This document shows, one piece after another, positions 12,101-27,100 of a stretch of DNA of 64,000 nt (the first letter of the stretch is position 1; every line of letters begins with the position of its first letter). The notes under the pieces were generated by a model, which worked only from the letters and a program-made list of their open reading frames with translations, ran no database searches and had not been told where the DNA came from. Source of the DNA: Hemicordylus capensis (lineage: Eukaryota > Chordata > Lepidosauria > Squamata > Cordylidae); contig NC_069671.1 in assembly GCF_027244095.1 (NCBI RefSeq), forward strand, positions 12,616,482 through 12,680,481, given 5' to 3'. Both the position numbers and the translations under genes were made by a program.

Positions 12101-15100
12101 CTTCCACACAATCTCGGATGCAATGCACACACATTTTTTCAATTTCGCCAGCATTTGGATGCAGGATGATTTCAGGAGCAGATAAAATGGTTTCTGCTTG
12201 GAACAGCGGAATGTCTCCCATCACCGCTGCGTTGAAAGACTGTAAATTTCTATAGGAAGGAAAACAACAAGAGGATGCACCTTGGATGCCAAAACCACCA
12301 GACAAAAGAAAAAGACGAGTAGCGTCCTGGCAGACTTACTTGAGGATCAGGTTGGTCAAGCTCTGATAAACTTTATTTTCCCAAAAGGCGTAATAATGAA
12401 CCAGTCTTGAGGCTCTGCCCGTGTTTGTGTTGACAACGAGCCCTTCCATTTTGGTCAGCAGGGGGCCGATGGAAATGTACTTGCGGACTAAGTGCTCGGC
12501 ATCCCTGGATCTTTCATGCTTAACATACTCAAAGTACTCCTTCACCCCTGTTAAGGTGGGCAGCAACATTAAGACATTCTTTATGGTAGGTGGTTAGTCA
12601 GGAACAATCATCCAAAATAACAGCAATTAATTCATTTCCTAAAAGTCCACTCACACAACACATGTGAGCAAACAACATTTAGAGCAAGCCTGCTCAACTT
12701 TAGCCCCCCAGCTGTTTTTGAACTATAACTCCCATAATCCTCAGCCACAGTGGCCAATAGCCAGGGATTATGGGAATTGTAGGCCAACATTTGCAGGAGG
12801 ACCAAAGGTGAGCAGGCCTGATTTAGAGGACTCCTTTAACTATCTGTATTTTCAGGATGTCGTCATAAATATATGGCTTATTTTATTATTATTAAAAAAT
12901 ATATGCATACTGCTTTTCAACAAGAGTTCACAAAGGGTTTGCGTAGTAAAAGAAGAAGAAGGGCCCCTGTCCCAACCCTCAATACCAGCTAACTTAAACT
13001 TTTTGTACCTCAGTAATGGACCCCAGAAATCAGAAAAGTGACAGGACGTACCAGGAAAAGAATTTGTGTCTTTGGTAGGTGGGCTTTTGAAGAGATTGGT
13101 TGATTCAAGTAATAAAAGCTTGTTGGACATGTCTTCAGCATTCTTGTGAATCTGATGAACAAGTGATTCAAATTTCCCAATGGCCTGGGTGCATCGGACA
13201 ATATAGTCACCAATGCCTTTGAAACGAAAGGAATATGTGTCACTGTTTCTTCTTCACCCTGCTTTACACTTTGATTGACCACTTTTACAAGATGCAATAA
13301 TAAAAGAAATGAGGTAGAGTTTCAGCCAAGAATTGCCACTTTAAAGATGCTCTATGTCACTAAGTTGCATTACCTAAGGAGTTCCAGTTAAGCCTCTTGT
13401 ACCCAGATCTGAAAACTCGCCAAAGTTCTTGTATATGTTCATCCAGAAGTTGACTCTCTGCCTCATTCAATGTTCCTATTAATTTGTGATAGTGATCCAA
13501 CATCTGGTTTATGCCATCTGTATATCTAACGAAAGAGAGACAAAGAAAGTGCTAAGGGATGTTTCATTTAGAAATCACCCCAGCTTAAGATCCTTGCCAG
13601 TATCACTTCTGAATTGTCAAGAGGTGTGTAAATTTCACATCAGTTTGTCTCCCAAAGACAGTTTTCTACTAGCTTAACGAAACCAGCACAAAACTGACAT
13701 GCATCAAACTATTAAAAATTGAGATTGGCAGGGTTCTGAAATCACTTATTGAAGAGGAACAGCTGGGGAAAAAACCTTGAAGAAATCGCAAAAAGCCCCA
13801 TGTCACATCCTAAAATCTAGGCAGTGATGACGTAGTAGCAAGAACTTCTGTGGATGTGGGTCAGCCGAGTCTGCCTCAGAGCTCCTACAGACCCTGAGCC
13901 AACATTTGGTCCATCTGAAAGAGAGCATCCTGCAAGCCAGCCATAAAAATGATTTCAGATCTGACTTTGCCCCTGAGGTCAAGGGTTCAGGTTCCTAAGG
14001 TGAGGAGCAAAGGAGAAAAGGCCCAAAACATTGGAGTCCTTGGGCTCTTCTTCAGGGATCACTGAATCTGTCTCATCTAAAACTCAGTTATTGTATAGCA
14101 TGCAGGATTGTTTCAGCTGACCTGTGATGAAGTTGAGTCTGTGGCTCCAGAAGAGTCCTACAGCTTGAAACAAGCTGGGACTCAACACATGGTTTCGAGT
14201 GTCTTCCCTTTGCGCCTGTGCTGGTGCCCTTCCCTGCTTCCTTTCTGAAGCAACCCTTGGCTCTGTCATCTCACCAAATGCTCAAGGCCCTTCCTTGGCA
14301 GGGAAGACAAAAGGTGCACCTGAAGTCTGCCCAGTGTGCCAAGCTCCAAGCCAGCCTTAACATGCCAGCTAGCTCTCAGCAAAGGACTGGGGCCTAGGCA
14401 CTCAGCTGGTGCTCAGCATGTAGGTCAGCTGATCATGTAGGTGCTCGGTCAAGCGCAGACCCCCAGCAAAGCAACATCCATCTTCTCTGGGAGTTTGCAG
14501 GGAGCAGTCCCAGGTGTCCGGTACAAGATATTCTTCAAAGGAGTTGTTTTAACTGGGGTACCGGAATAAGCTACATGGACCTCCTGCTCCTGAAGATAGT
14601 TTCTTCTTGAAATGTGTTAGGCAGTCTTCTCAAGTAAACTGCTACTTTCAAGCATTAGCTTGAGGGCTGCCTCCAGCTCTGGTCCTCTGATTTTTTGATG
14701 CTGCCCTCCCTTCTCTCCTACCAAAACATAACGAGAGGGAAGAGTTCCTCTCAAGCCTTGTTGGCACAGAGCACGCAAGGCCAAAACTGGGAGGGCTCTC
14801 CTCGGGAATGAAGTCTTCTAATTTGCATGGCCCTGCCTACTGGAGCAAGTAGAAGCAGCAACCCATGCCAGCATACAAGCCTCCACTGATGGAGAACCGA
14901 GTGCTTCACACTTGCCACCTACTCTGACAAGAGCATGCTTTCACTTTACCTGAGCAATTTGTCTTCCTGTAGTGCCACATTCCTTGCTATTTCAGGCACC
15001 GGGAACCCTAGATGCTCCATATATTTTGTTTCATTGATGATTTCCCGAAGCTTGGGGGAGAAATTGACTGTGAAACGAGCATTTTTCTCTCCAGTATCCA

Positions 15101-18100
15101 CCTCATCACGTGGGCTCTACATCCCAGGAGACCAACCACAACAGAAAAGAGGAGAACACATCAAAACACTGACCAGTTGCCATTAAGGGATGCAGACACT
15201 TAGGAAACTTACAGCTGCTCTGCAATATCCATCTCTTCACAAGGACAAAAACTGGTCCAAGACAAGTTTTTATAAGCACCTGCTCAGAAGTCTCTGGGTT
15301 GGCCTGAATAATTGCCCCAGAAGGATGGACTTTAGCAAGGAGGGTTTTCTTCAATAGGATGGGAAGTGCTTCTTCTGTGGTCTCTCGCCACTGGTCATAT
15401 TTCAAATCTTCATATTCTTTCATCTTCTTGGCAACTTCAAGGTACCTTTGTCTCACCTGAAATATATGAGTTTAATATATATAAGTTTAAAATATATAAG
15501 CTTAAACACTGACTCTTTAAAAAAGGGAGCTCAGATTTGTTGGCCAAAAAATAATTTATTTATTTTTAAAGCCCGATTGATCCAAACTGTGGGAACCCAG
15601 TCAAACAGAAGTGAAGATCTGGTACTTCCTAGTGAAGACCTTTCTCCTCCTTTCTGCTGTGGTAGAGAGTCTCTCTGATTGGGATCAGAGCTCCTCTTTG
15701 GAAGAAGAGGAGTCGTGCTATGGGACACCAGGGACTCAAACCAGAAAACTTGGCCATGTGAGCTGGGCCCTTCACAACCTGATCTTTCAGATTTGGCCAG
15801 AAACAAGTATGTTGTTACACAGTTAGTTCCAAAAGGCAGATCAGGATCCAAGAGGCCAGAGGCAGGTATGTGGTCAGAGTCAGCCCAAAACCTAAGTCTG
15901 GATAATGTGGCAGTCAAGGCAGGGTGAGGACAGGCAAGACAAGGCAAAACCTTGGAACCTGTACTGCTACTCACATCAAGTCACTTGTACCGAGGAGCCA
16001 AATCTGAAGTGACAGATTTCGAATGCCTGTTAGCTCCCCTGGAAATCTTAGCATAGCCCTGCCTTTGAAGCAAAGTGGGGAGTAACCCACTCCTTGGTAA
16101 CCTCCATCACCAAAGGGGAATGATGGAGACAAGAACCAAAGTTACTGTTGGTCAGACAAGAAGCAAGGTTCCTGTGGATGGGAGCTAGTACTGCAGTGCT
16201 GGGGTTCTCAGACTTGGGTCCCCAGCTGATATTGGACTACGACTCCCATCATTCCTAGCCGAAGGCCATTGTGGCTGCAGATGATGGGAGTTGCAGTCCA
16301 GCAACATCTGGGGACAAAAGTTTAAGAACCCCTCTGTAATGTGTTCCCCTCCAACTTTTTGGTCTAGGAAACCTCCCAACATATATGGTGATTTCCCATC
16401 CTAAAACAACATTACTCCATATCATCCAGGGTTCCTGGAGAAACCCAGGGCTTTTGGTGAAAGTTAATGGAGCCTAGAGCCTCCCAGTCCTCCAAAGTGC
16501 AAATGGTTTTATTAGCAGCAAGTAATGAGACTCCAGCTGACCTCCCTTCCACGCTCGCTAGCCAACAGCTCTTCAACTTCTTGGAATCGAACAATGGTGT
16601 GCTTGATGCGGAAGAAAAGGGACCGGGCCCAGTAAATTGCACCTGCCACCACAGGGTGATTCTTGCACAAAGGTGGGCTGGCGAGGTTATTGACAAAGAT
16701 GTTGTTAACTATCTCAAGCTGCGAATAAAAACAAAACATATATGATCCTTTTAAAAATCTACTTTGATTATTCATTATCAACATCTTAAGAAGCTGTGTA
16801 ATACACACACAGTGTTGAGACTGAGACATTTTAACAGAAATGGCAACTTTCCACACACTTCCCATGTAAAGGGCCTGATTTATCAAAGACTGTTTAAGCA
16901 ACAAAAAAGAACTTTTGGAATTGATAACTTATACAAATAGCTAGATTTGGACCATGCTCCTGTGGCTGTAAGGAATCCAGACATTTTTCCTCCAGGTTGT
17001 GTTGTTTTGGCAGGGAAATGGCTTTTCCTCAGAATTCAAACCACAAGCTATTGATGGTGAAAAGAGGAAATTCCTTCTCCTGCAGTATTGTGATGGAAAT
17101 GAGTAAAGTGGTTGCCTGATTGTCACAGCACCTATTGGACTGTGCCTGTGCCATCACCATGCTCATAGGCTTTTCTTAGTAGTTTTAAAAGAAGCAACTA
17201 TTTTTTAGTTCTTTGGTGAACACCTTCCCTTGATCATAGCTTAAGAGCATAGGAAGATTCTTTATACTGAGTTAATCTACTCAGTACTGTCTCCACTGAC
17301 TAACAATGGTTCTCCAGGGTTCGGACAGAGGTTTTTCCTACTGTACCTGAAGACAGCCAGTGGCCATTTGGTGGGCCACTGTGTGATTGAGGATGCTGGA
17401 CTAGATAGGCCTTTGGCCTGATCCAGCAGGGCTGTTCTTATGTCAAGAACTGAACGTGAGTCCTTCTGCATGCAATGCATGTGCTGCTCTACTACTCAGT
17501 TACAGCCTGTCCCCAAAAGGCACTATGGGAAGGTTCCTCCCACTGTTAATGGTGGTAGCAGGGCTAGCCTCATCACCAGGCAGAATCACTAGCAGAACAC
17601 AGGTGACAGATGCCAATGTGGGAAAGGCGGCCTCAACAACCCAAGCAAGATGATGGAGTGACTAAGCCAAAAGGCTCCAGGATAAACAGTGAGGTGGGGT
17701 GCTACTATGGCGCTATTTCATAAAGAACGTCAAAAGGTCTAAAGTCAGCCTGGAAAAGAAGAGCAAAATACCTCTTTACAGTACTGTGCCAGAATGTCAT
17801 TGAATTTCATCATCATCTGCTTATTGATGGCCTCTCGGGAGCGGATGTGCTTGAAGTTTAAGAGCATGTCAAAGGCAGCTTCTGCAGAACGAAGGGTCTT
17901 AAAAGACTCATCAATGAACATCTTGGCTTCTTTTTCTATATCCTAGAAATTGAGCAAGGCAGGTTTCAAAGCCACAAACAAGAGGAAAGGTCCTTTTCAC
18001 ACACAAAAAAACCTAGGATAGAAGGCAGTCCTAACTCAACAGAATAACTGTTCATGCCCCCACAATGCCACAGGAAATGCAGGCTGCCTTTTCACAAGTC

Positions 18101-21100
18101 ACTCTATGTGGAGAATTGATGGGACTTGTAGATGAGACAATACTGGGGTGTTCTAGCAGGAAGGGAGAAATGTGGCCCTAGTCCATTTGGTGGTCAACCT
18201 GAGGCTCTCCAGCTGTTGTGGGATGACAGTTCTCATTATCTCCAACTGCAATAAAATGAGCTGGGGATGATGGGAGTTGTAGTCCAGCAACAGCTGGAGA
18301 GCCTCCGATTGGCCACTTGTGCTTTAGTAAAGCAAGAGAATTGAACTTCAAAGCCTCTGCTGCTTACCACCACTTCCATTTTAAACTCGTCCATAACAAG
18401 CTTCCACGGAGTTGTGGATCTGATGTTGAAAGGTTCAAAGTTCAGAACCTCCATCGGGCTAACCAGCCCATCAACTCGTCGCAAGACTTCGTCAATCCGC
18501 TTTGGATCCCCAGTGACAGCTTTCAGTTCGGGGCCAAAGATGTTATAAAACTCCTCTATGACCTGTCAGGTTTAAAAAAAAAAGTATGCTATCTTCATGA
18601 CTTTTAATATGCCCTCCACCATCCCCCGCTTCCATTTATCTCAAGAAATAATACTATCTCATAACTGAGAAAAAATTAAGTTTGGGCATATTGCTTTTCC
18701 TTTAGGTAGTACTTTTTAAGTTGACAAATTTAGCAGAAGTTAAACAGGAGGGGCCTTCTTTTCGCATGGGAAAAACACAGCCACAAGAATAAATTCCTAC
18801 CACAACACTAAAGATATACGAAGTATACTAATAGCAAATCAAGGTGGCTGAACACCCATCAGAATGGAAGCAAAACAGGGCCAACCCCAAAATAAGATCG
18901 TGGTTTCTACATACCCGGGGGACTCCCTAGGTATGCAGAAGTACATACCTTGGTAAATTAAAAGAAAAAGAAGCCCCAATAGCAGTCTGGTGCAGCCTGA
19001 GCATGCTCAATGACACCTCCCCACAAAGAGTTATGGAAGACTGGAAAAAAATACAGCAGAACATCGAGTGGGAGGCAGGGAGAGGTGCAGGAATTCGCCA
19101 GCCTTTACACTAATCAGCTTTTAGTAGCCTGGAGGTGGGTATTACTTATGTATTTATATTTATTTTTATTTTATATACCACTTTTAGTTAAGAACAACAA
19201 AGTGGTTCATGAAACGCAACATTTCTTTGTAGGTCCCACATGTAAACGCCAAGACTGTACTAATCTTGCAGCTAGCAGCACAGAAGCAAATGCACTGCTA
19301 CAGGCTCCAGTTCATATGCACTTGGATGTGCACCCAGACCTTCCTTGCGTGGGGGCTTCCATTTGGTTTCAGACCCACTGAGGTTCCCAGCAGATGTCAG
19401 TGCACACTGGCAATGCATGCACAGAGCAATTTTGGCATGAAAAAAAAAGACGGAAGCCCCCGCACATGTGGGAGGAGTGTGTACAGAATGGAGCTACAGC
19501 ACATATGAGGAGCCCATCCTGAGCCCACACCTCAGGATCAGGCCTCAGAAGCTATGCCAATACACATCCTAATCATCCATGCACACTGTTACCTGCAGCA
19601 CACCATAGAGGTCTTGACAGATGGAAGCCATGTAATCTGTTTTTTCAAACAGGCGTTTCCTATCAAATTCCCACCGCGCATCCCTTCCCGAGGCTTCAAT
19701 CTTGGCACGGATGTCAAAATATGACGACTTCCAAATTTCGAGGGTCCGTTTGGCTTCCAGCATTTTGATTTTTGCAGACTGCCTGTCTTCTCTATGAATT
19801 TGTAAAATAAGTAGAGACAAATTTATTTGAAACATACATAAAATTAGTGATGTGCACGAACCGGTCCGGTGGCCATGCTATAGGCCTCTGAACCAGTTCG
19901 AATGTCTGGCGGTCCGGCCCAGGGGGAGGGGTCTCGCTTTAAGGGCAGGGTGGTTGTACTTACCCCTCCCGCCACTTTCCCCCTCCGGCGCTCCATTTTC
20001 TTGCAAAGGTTTTGGGGCGGCAGCGTTCCTCCCTGCCGTCCCTGCCCCCGTTGTTGGCCGGGAAAAGTGGAAGTAGCTGCCGCGCATGCGCCCGCATCCG
20101 CTGCAAACATGTGACCACCATGAAAGCAGCGGGAGGGGTAAGTACAACCCCTCTGCCCTTAAAGCAAGACACACACACACACCCTGGCGCTAGACCGCAC
20201 CTCCGCAGTTCTGTGCACATCCCTACACAAAATGGAAAGGAGAGGACACAGGAATAGCCAATATTCCAAAGACCCAATTTCAGACCAGAGCTGGCTGCTC
20301 ATCAGGAAACTATTTTTAAAATATTATTATTAATTATTATTTATTATAATATTAAAGCAGCTTACAACATATGTGCACAAGTAAAACAACAGAAGAGGTG
20401 AAAAACAGATATGTATATATCAACACATTAAACATGAGTGGCAACAGTCAAGGAAGAGAGCAAAGTTAAAAGATACAAAGCATATTAAAGAGCAGACTTA
20501 CAAGCCTTCTGGAACAGGAAGGTTTCCAGGATCTGTCTAAATATGGGGAGAGCAGAAACCTGCCTCACCTCTTTAGAGATGAAGCTCCACAACTATGGAG
20601 CTACCACTGAGAAAGCCCTGCTCTCGAGCACTCACCAGTCACATCTCTTTTTAATGGGCCCTGTCTGTGAATGATCAGAAATTCTTCTCAGTGCAGATGT
20701 AGGAAAGGGAGAAGAAATCATGCCAGAGAGGGGAGGAGGGCACATTTCTCAGCTCCTAATCGGCAAACCAGGAAGCCAATGGGTGGCCAGTCACCAGTGC
20801 AAGGTCCCAAAACAATGGTTCTTTTCGACACATTTCTATCCTGCCCTTCCTCCGATGAGTTCAGGGTGCCACACCACGTTCCCCCCCACCCCAATTTGAT
20901 CCTCACAACATTGTGAGGTAGGTTATACTGAAAGATATTAACTGGCCCCAGGAGAACCAGTGAGCCTCATGGCTGAGTGAGGAAGCTGAATCCAAGTCTC
21001 CCCAGTCCTCATGCAAGACTCCAGCCCCTGAACCACTAGCCACTCTGGCTGCCTTTAACCAAGGGAATGCCACGTACTTGAACAAAGTCCGTAGATCGAC

Positions 21101-24100
21101 AACTTTGCAGACCCTTGCGGAAATTTCCCAGGCAATGCGTTCCATGAGAGGGATCATCCTCTCATCCTTGTTGTAGTGCCGGGAGATGATCCACACCATT
21201 CTCAGGGCATTCATCAGGGAAGGGATTGTATCCAGGACTATGTTGAAGCCGGTGCCGTGCGTTAAATTCTTATGAACAGATGGGAAAGAGAGCACAGAAA
21301 TGGTTAGTATGGAGGAATAGGATGCACGGCTCTCTGGCATCTGCTGCTGAAGGAACTGCAGGAAGCAGGGCTTGGAAAGACCTCTGCTGCCAGTCCAAGG
21401 AGAAAATCCTGGTTTAGATGGATTCACAGTCTACTTAAGGGCAGAGGGGCCACGGCTCAACAGCAGAGCACATGTTTTGCATGCAGAAGGTCTGAAAGGA
21501 GAAGGCTTTGCAATGCCATGCTTTGCAATGCAGAAGGTCTGACCCCATCTCAAAGGAGCAGTTGATGGGAAAGCTCTTTGCTGGAGGCCCTCAAAAGCCA
21601 CTGCCAGTCAGAGGACAGCACTGATCTGTGGACCAATGGCCCAACAGACTATAAAGTAGCTTTATTTATTCACCCCTCAAGAGCACTGGGAGTTCTGGCC
21701 ACCTCCCTGGTTCTAAGCACTAAGTAATTACCATCATAAACAATTAAGGGGCCTACGTAGAGCATCTGTTTCTTCAGCACCAATGACATCACTATATTAC
21801 CAGGCCATTGGTCCACCTTGTATTTTTTTTAAAAATCACAAGCATTCTTAAAAAGCACTTTTTCATGATTTAACTCAGACTCCAGGCAAGAGTGAGCCTG
21901 GCTGAATCTTGCCCTCCCTTTATGGCAGGAATTCTCAAGGTTGTTGGACTACAACCCCCATCACAATGGCCAGAAACCAGTAGTGATGGGAGTTGTAGTC
22001 CAATAACCTCTGAGGACCCAGGGTTGAGAACTCCTGCCTTTAGGAAGCAGTGCCCCTCTAGCTGATTAAAACATACCTTTAGGTGTCGCTCAAGAGTGGA
22101 AAGGAACCTCACGTTGTCAACCGCCTCCACATGGTGCTTACAGAGTTCGTTGATTACTATCTGCAAGCTCTCCATAATCCCAGTGTCAGCGGTTTTCAGC
22201 ACTTCCAAGACCTTTCTGACAGTTGGCAGTTTAAGCTGCTCAGTTAGGGCACTCAAGGTAGCATTCCTCTCACGCCACAGGTCAATCTCGGCTAGTGGGC
22301 CATTTCCCTGAAAGTGAGAAGAAGCAGGATATAGTGCACCAGAAACCTGAGAGAAAGGCAGACCTCATTCAATCCCTGTTTGTGAAGCATGCGGCTTTCT
22401 TTTTAAAAGCCCATGTCCTGGGAATTCTTAGGTCTGACAGACAGTTCACAGAGAAGCCTAGCCTTTTGTGTATGATATAATCACCCAACATCATATTTAT
22501 CCAAATAGAAGATGACTCTGAATTTAAGATTACGCCTTTGAAAAACAGAGGTTGAATGCAGGTTATACCTGTATTTACCAAAAAGGAAGGGGACACCGAA
22601 TTTGAGATGACAGCTCCCCAATTTCTAACATCAAATAACGGGGGGGGGGGGCGGAACTAGTCTTGGATTCAGATAAAACACAATATATTCTCACATGTTC
22701 ACTTCTGGTCACAATCAAAAAGCTGGAAAAGGTACAAAAAAGAAGTGGCCCAAGGCGTAGAGCACCTGCCCTATGAGGAAAGGCATTTGAGGCTTTGTGT
22801 GCTTAGAACAGGAGTTCTAAGCTTTAAAAGTCAACTTCTTGGGCTCTTTCCAGATTACACCCTTCAACAGTGTCACTACGTGTCCATTACGTGTGCTTCC
22901 GTACTGCCTGTGTTTCAACATCGCAGTCCCTCCACTGTCAGCAAGGTGCCATTCACATTTCTGATGCCTTCTTTCGGGCTTGATCTTTGCATTACAGTGC
23001 AACAATGGGTGGGGGGGGGAAGCTAGCTGTATTTTCCGATTGTAGGAGGTTCACACAAGCTAGAAAAGACTGCTCCCCCTGCTGGTGGCTTTGCACAACA
23101 CCCTTTATTTATGGTTCCAAGATGATCCTGCCAAGCCAAAGAAAACCACCGCTGTTGTAGCATGTAAACTGGAAAGCGTCATGCTTTGGTTGGCCATATT
23201 GTTGTTGGCCGCACTGGCCAACGTCCAGACTGCGTTAGTCAATAGTACTGCTCAGGAATCTAAAAAACTGGCAAGAACAGTTTGAGGGTTTATGGTGGCC
23301 GAGGTTGCCTTCAGACTGGCACTGCTCATGTGCTTGCTTTCTCTGTTCGTCTAAGGCCCATCCAATCTCCACATCTGAAAACAGATAACTAGAAAATACT
23401 CCAGAAGTCTTTTCTCCCCAAGCAAACTAACTCTATAAAGCAAGGCTGCACCAATTCGGTCCTCCTGCAGATCTTAAACTACAATCCCCATCATCCCTGG
23501 CTATCGGCCACTGTGGCTGGGGATGATGCGAGTTGTAGTCCACCAACAGCTGGAGGTCCAAAATTATGCAGCCCTGCTGTAAAGGCTACCCTGGTTTGGC
23601 TCTCTCTGGTTTGAGGAAGGTGATACGGAACCATACCACTTACTGTCACAGTATTACCTGAGGGCTTTTTCTCTGCAGTTCTTCATCCGCTGAGGATATT
23701 AACATGAGCCAATTGGTTGCAGTTTGCTCCAGTATTTCCACCACATCCCGATCAGCAGCCAAGTAGCTCACATCGCCATCTAAGCCTACACTTGGCAAGT
23801 CCAGCTTAATTTCCCCTGTTGGTCGAAAATGGGTTCGCTTAAGTTCGATTCCTCCACCATCTTTCTGAACAGGCAACCCCATAGATATGGTCTTTCTCAT
23901 CAACTCCAGGCTTGTCATCTTTTTATATACCTGCATTTATCTAATAGAAGACGTCTCTGAATTCAAGACTCCCCGCCCAAACGCAGACAATAGCTGTATT
24001 TACCAGAGAGGAAAAGGACTCCGAATTTAAGACAACCCCCTGCTTTCTAACATCAAAGGATGTGGGAGGAACCTAGGAGTCAGGTAGATACAGTATAGCC

Positions 24101-27100
24101 CATGGTTAAGTATTGCAAATTATTCTCTCTGTGATCCCTTTTGTGTCATTGCTCTGCAGATGTTCTTTTAATTGGATGGCAATATAGTTACAGTTGGATT
24201 TCTAGGACATTTTTGTCAATGTGTTAATGTCTACCACACACTTCTGGGATTTCCAAGAGATCAGGATGTGCTTATGCATTTTAGCAGGCCTGCCCATAAT
24301 CCTGTGAGTTGTTTCACCAGAATGCAGGGGGAGCAATAAGGGTCATGGCATTAAACATCCTGAGGCGGCTTTCCCAAAACTTGTCAGTTTCATCAAAGAG
24401 TGAAGGAAATCTGTGCTGGTGAAACTAACAATTTTCTCCTCCCAACTTCTGTACAGGGAGGAAAGGTTAAAATGTGGTGGGATTATATACATATATATAT
24501 TACAAATTCTTAAAACTCTATTGAAAAAATTGAGAGTGAAAAGCCACAGTAGTGCTTCAGACAGAACATACCCATTTTACCAGAAACTTTTAAAAATGCC
24601 AGAAGACTGGGATGAAATTGTAACTCCACCTTCCTGTGTGGTCAGCATCTTACATCTTACAACTGATTTTAAAATCTGGTGGCAGCCTTATGCTTAAAAC
24701 TGTGTATTTTGTCTTCCACACATGCACACACCAACAACAGGAGAGAGCCCTCAAAGCGCTTTAAGAGGAAGTGTGAAATCAGCCCGAGGCTTGCCTTCAA
24801 TCTGCTGAATGGTTCTCTGAATGTGGTTTAAGAATTTCTGCATGCTCATTAAAAACTCATTCCTTAGGATCTGAAAACTCTCTAATACTACAGGCTTGCT
24901 TCTCATCTTCACAGTCATATGAGAACCTTCACACTCTGCCTTTTCGGTTTCTGGGTGTGTAGGGGACTCAACTGCATCATACGGATTGTGACACATGGCA
25001 GGCAGAAAGACCTGAAACACAGAGACATTTCTAAAGCGGTTCCATTCCAAATACAATGGCTACATGAACTTGCAACTTAATAACAACCCTACAGTCATGA
25101 AACAGTTAAAGGAGGATGTCAAGTAAAAAGAAAATTCATGTGCTGAGCTCTGCACAGGACTGCACTTTTCTGGAGACAGAGCCCTCTCTTAAGAGCTCTA
25201 GGAGGAATCCTCTGGGAAGGGCTGCACTTTCCAGCACTCTGGGCACACCTTCCGATGGTGCAGGGGCTTAAAAGGGCTCAGTTTCCCTTCAAGATGCCTC
25301 CAGCACTGGGCAAAATGCAGCACTGCATGATTAGAATGGTCATCTCTGCATGGTACCAGAGGGACTGTGCAGAGTATTTAGCTATGGCTGAAGCTTCACA
25401 CAGGCCCAATAAACAGTTAGTCGGGGGGGGCACACTTGGGGTTCATGGGGGCCGCAATTGGCCCCCAGACCTTACAATGAACAACACTGTGCTATAGCTA
25501 ATTAATGAAAAACTATCAATAACAAATGCTTCAGTAACAAGGTTTTCCAGGACAGGAGTGAGATACTCCTCAGTAGCTTCAGAATAACTTCCTGCTTAGT
25601 CCCTTCAGTGGAAGGAGCCTCCTGCAGTTCCAGTTTCATCTGCTTCAAAGCAGCAGAGTTTTTGCAGAGCTCCAGTTCTACATGCTTTTTTCTTCTCATG
25701 CTAACAGCCAGCCATGACATTTCTCTTTCCTTCTCCCATCGGTTGGTCAAGGAGAAAGGGAAGAGAGTCTGATCCCAACAAGGAAGCTTTTTCCGCATGT
25801 TGCAGCAGACAACCAAAACTGGCTACTAAGAGATGGCTAGATGTAGCAGCAGCAGGCAGACCCAGAAATTAATTATCCGACTCTGAATATCAGATAGGAT
25901 TGGAACTAAAGTTCAAAACACAATAACAGGAGGAGAACAAAAACCAAAAATCGCAGAGCTCCTCTGGCCAGGGTTTCACCAGGAAGCCATCCTGACTCCT
26001 CCCCCTGGTTGTAGCAAAGAGGTGCAACTTGTGCTTCTCTAGAGCCCACTAAAGACACACACACTCCCCAACCCTGCAGTGATTTCACAAACATTTTCTG
26101 CAGGAATTACTAAATTATGTGGGAAATGTCTGAGGTACTGGCTTCACAAAATCTGGAGTCTAATCTAGATCTCGGAAGAAATCCCTTTTGAAATGTAATC
26201 AAAAATAAAAACTGTCCTCACCAATGAGAAGATCTGCTTGAGCATCATGAGGGTATGACCATTCAGAATACCATATTCCAGGACTTCAGGCAAGACATCA
26301 TTGGCTTCAATGACATCATTTGGTTCACTGACGGTTTCTGAACAGCAAAGGATGTGAATGATTTGTTTAGAGTTTAGATTTGCTGGAACCCACCATCCCT
26401 GATTAAGAGCTGATCTATACTTTTTTTTTTTAAGCATGCACTACAGCCCTTTGGGGACACTACCTGACCCGGGGGGTGGGGGGTGGGCTGCACATTTACA
26501 CACTGCCCTATGCACACAGAAAGGTCACACTAAAACCCTAATGTGTTATGCATCTCTATATGTAGAAGTAGTCAAACATTATCCATCATTGGCATACAGA
26601 AGCCAATGACAAGAAATTAAAACTCAATAGCATACTGCAGCCCAGTGATTTTTATGAAGGGAATCTACCATAGATGCTTGGGCTAAGATCTCCTTAGCAG
26701 TTCCAATCCCAACTCTGCAGTGAAACCCTTTAGTCTTTGAGTTATGCACCTATTTTTGAGATAGTGCTTGAACCCTCAAACACCAGCAGAAAACAATGGG
26801 ATAGGTCGGTTTTAAGGGATGCTCAAGATCTCAGTGGGAATCCTAGGCCTATGTCAAAACACACTCTCAGCCCAAACTTCTTTTCCACTGAAATATCCCA
26901 CTGCACAAAATACCTGTGGTGTCTCTGAGAAAAAACACAGTGTCGGTCTCCACAAAGTCTTCTGGGATGTCATCGAAAGCCATGTGATAATACAGGTTGT
27001 AAATCTCTTGCTTTACAATTTTCTGCAAAGGACAGGGACAAATGGACAAGCTCGGAAAGGACTTTGCATGGCTGTTCACAGCTGCCTTTCCAAACTGAGG

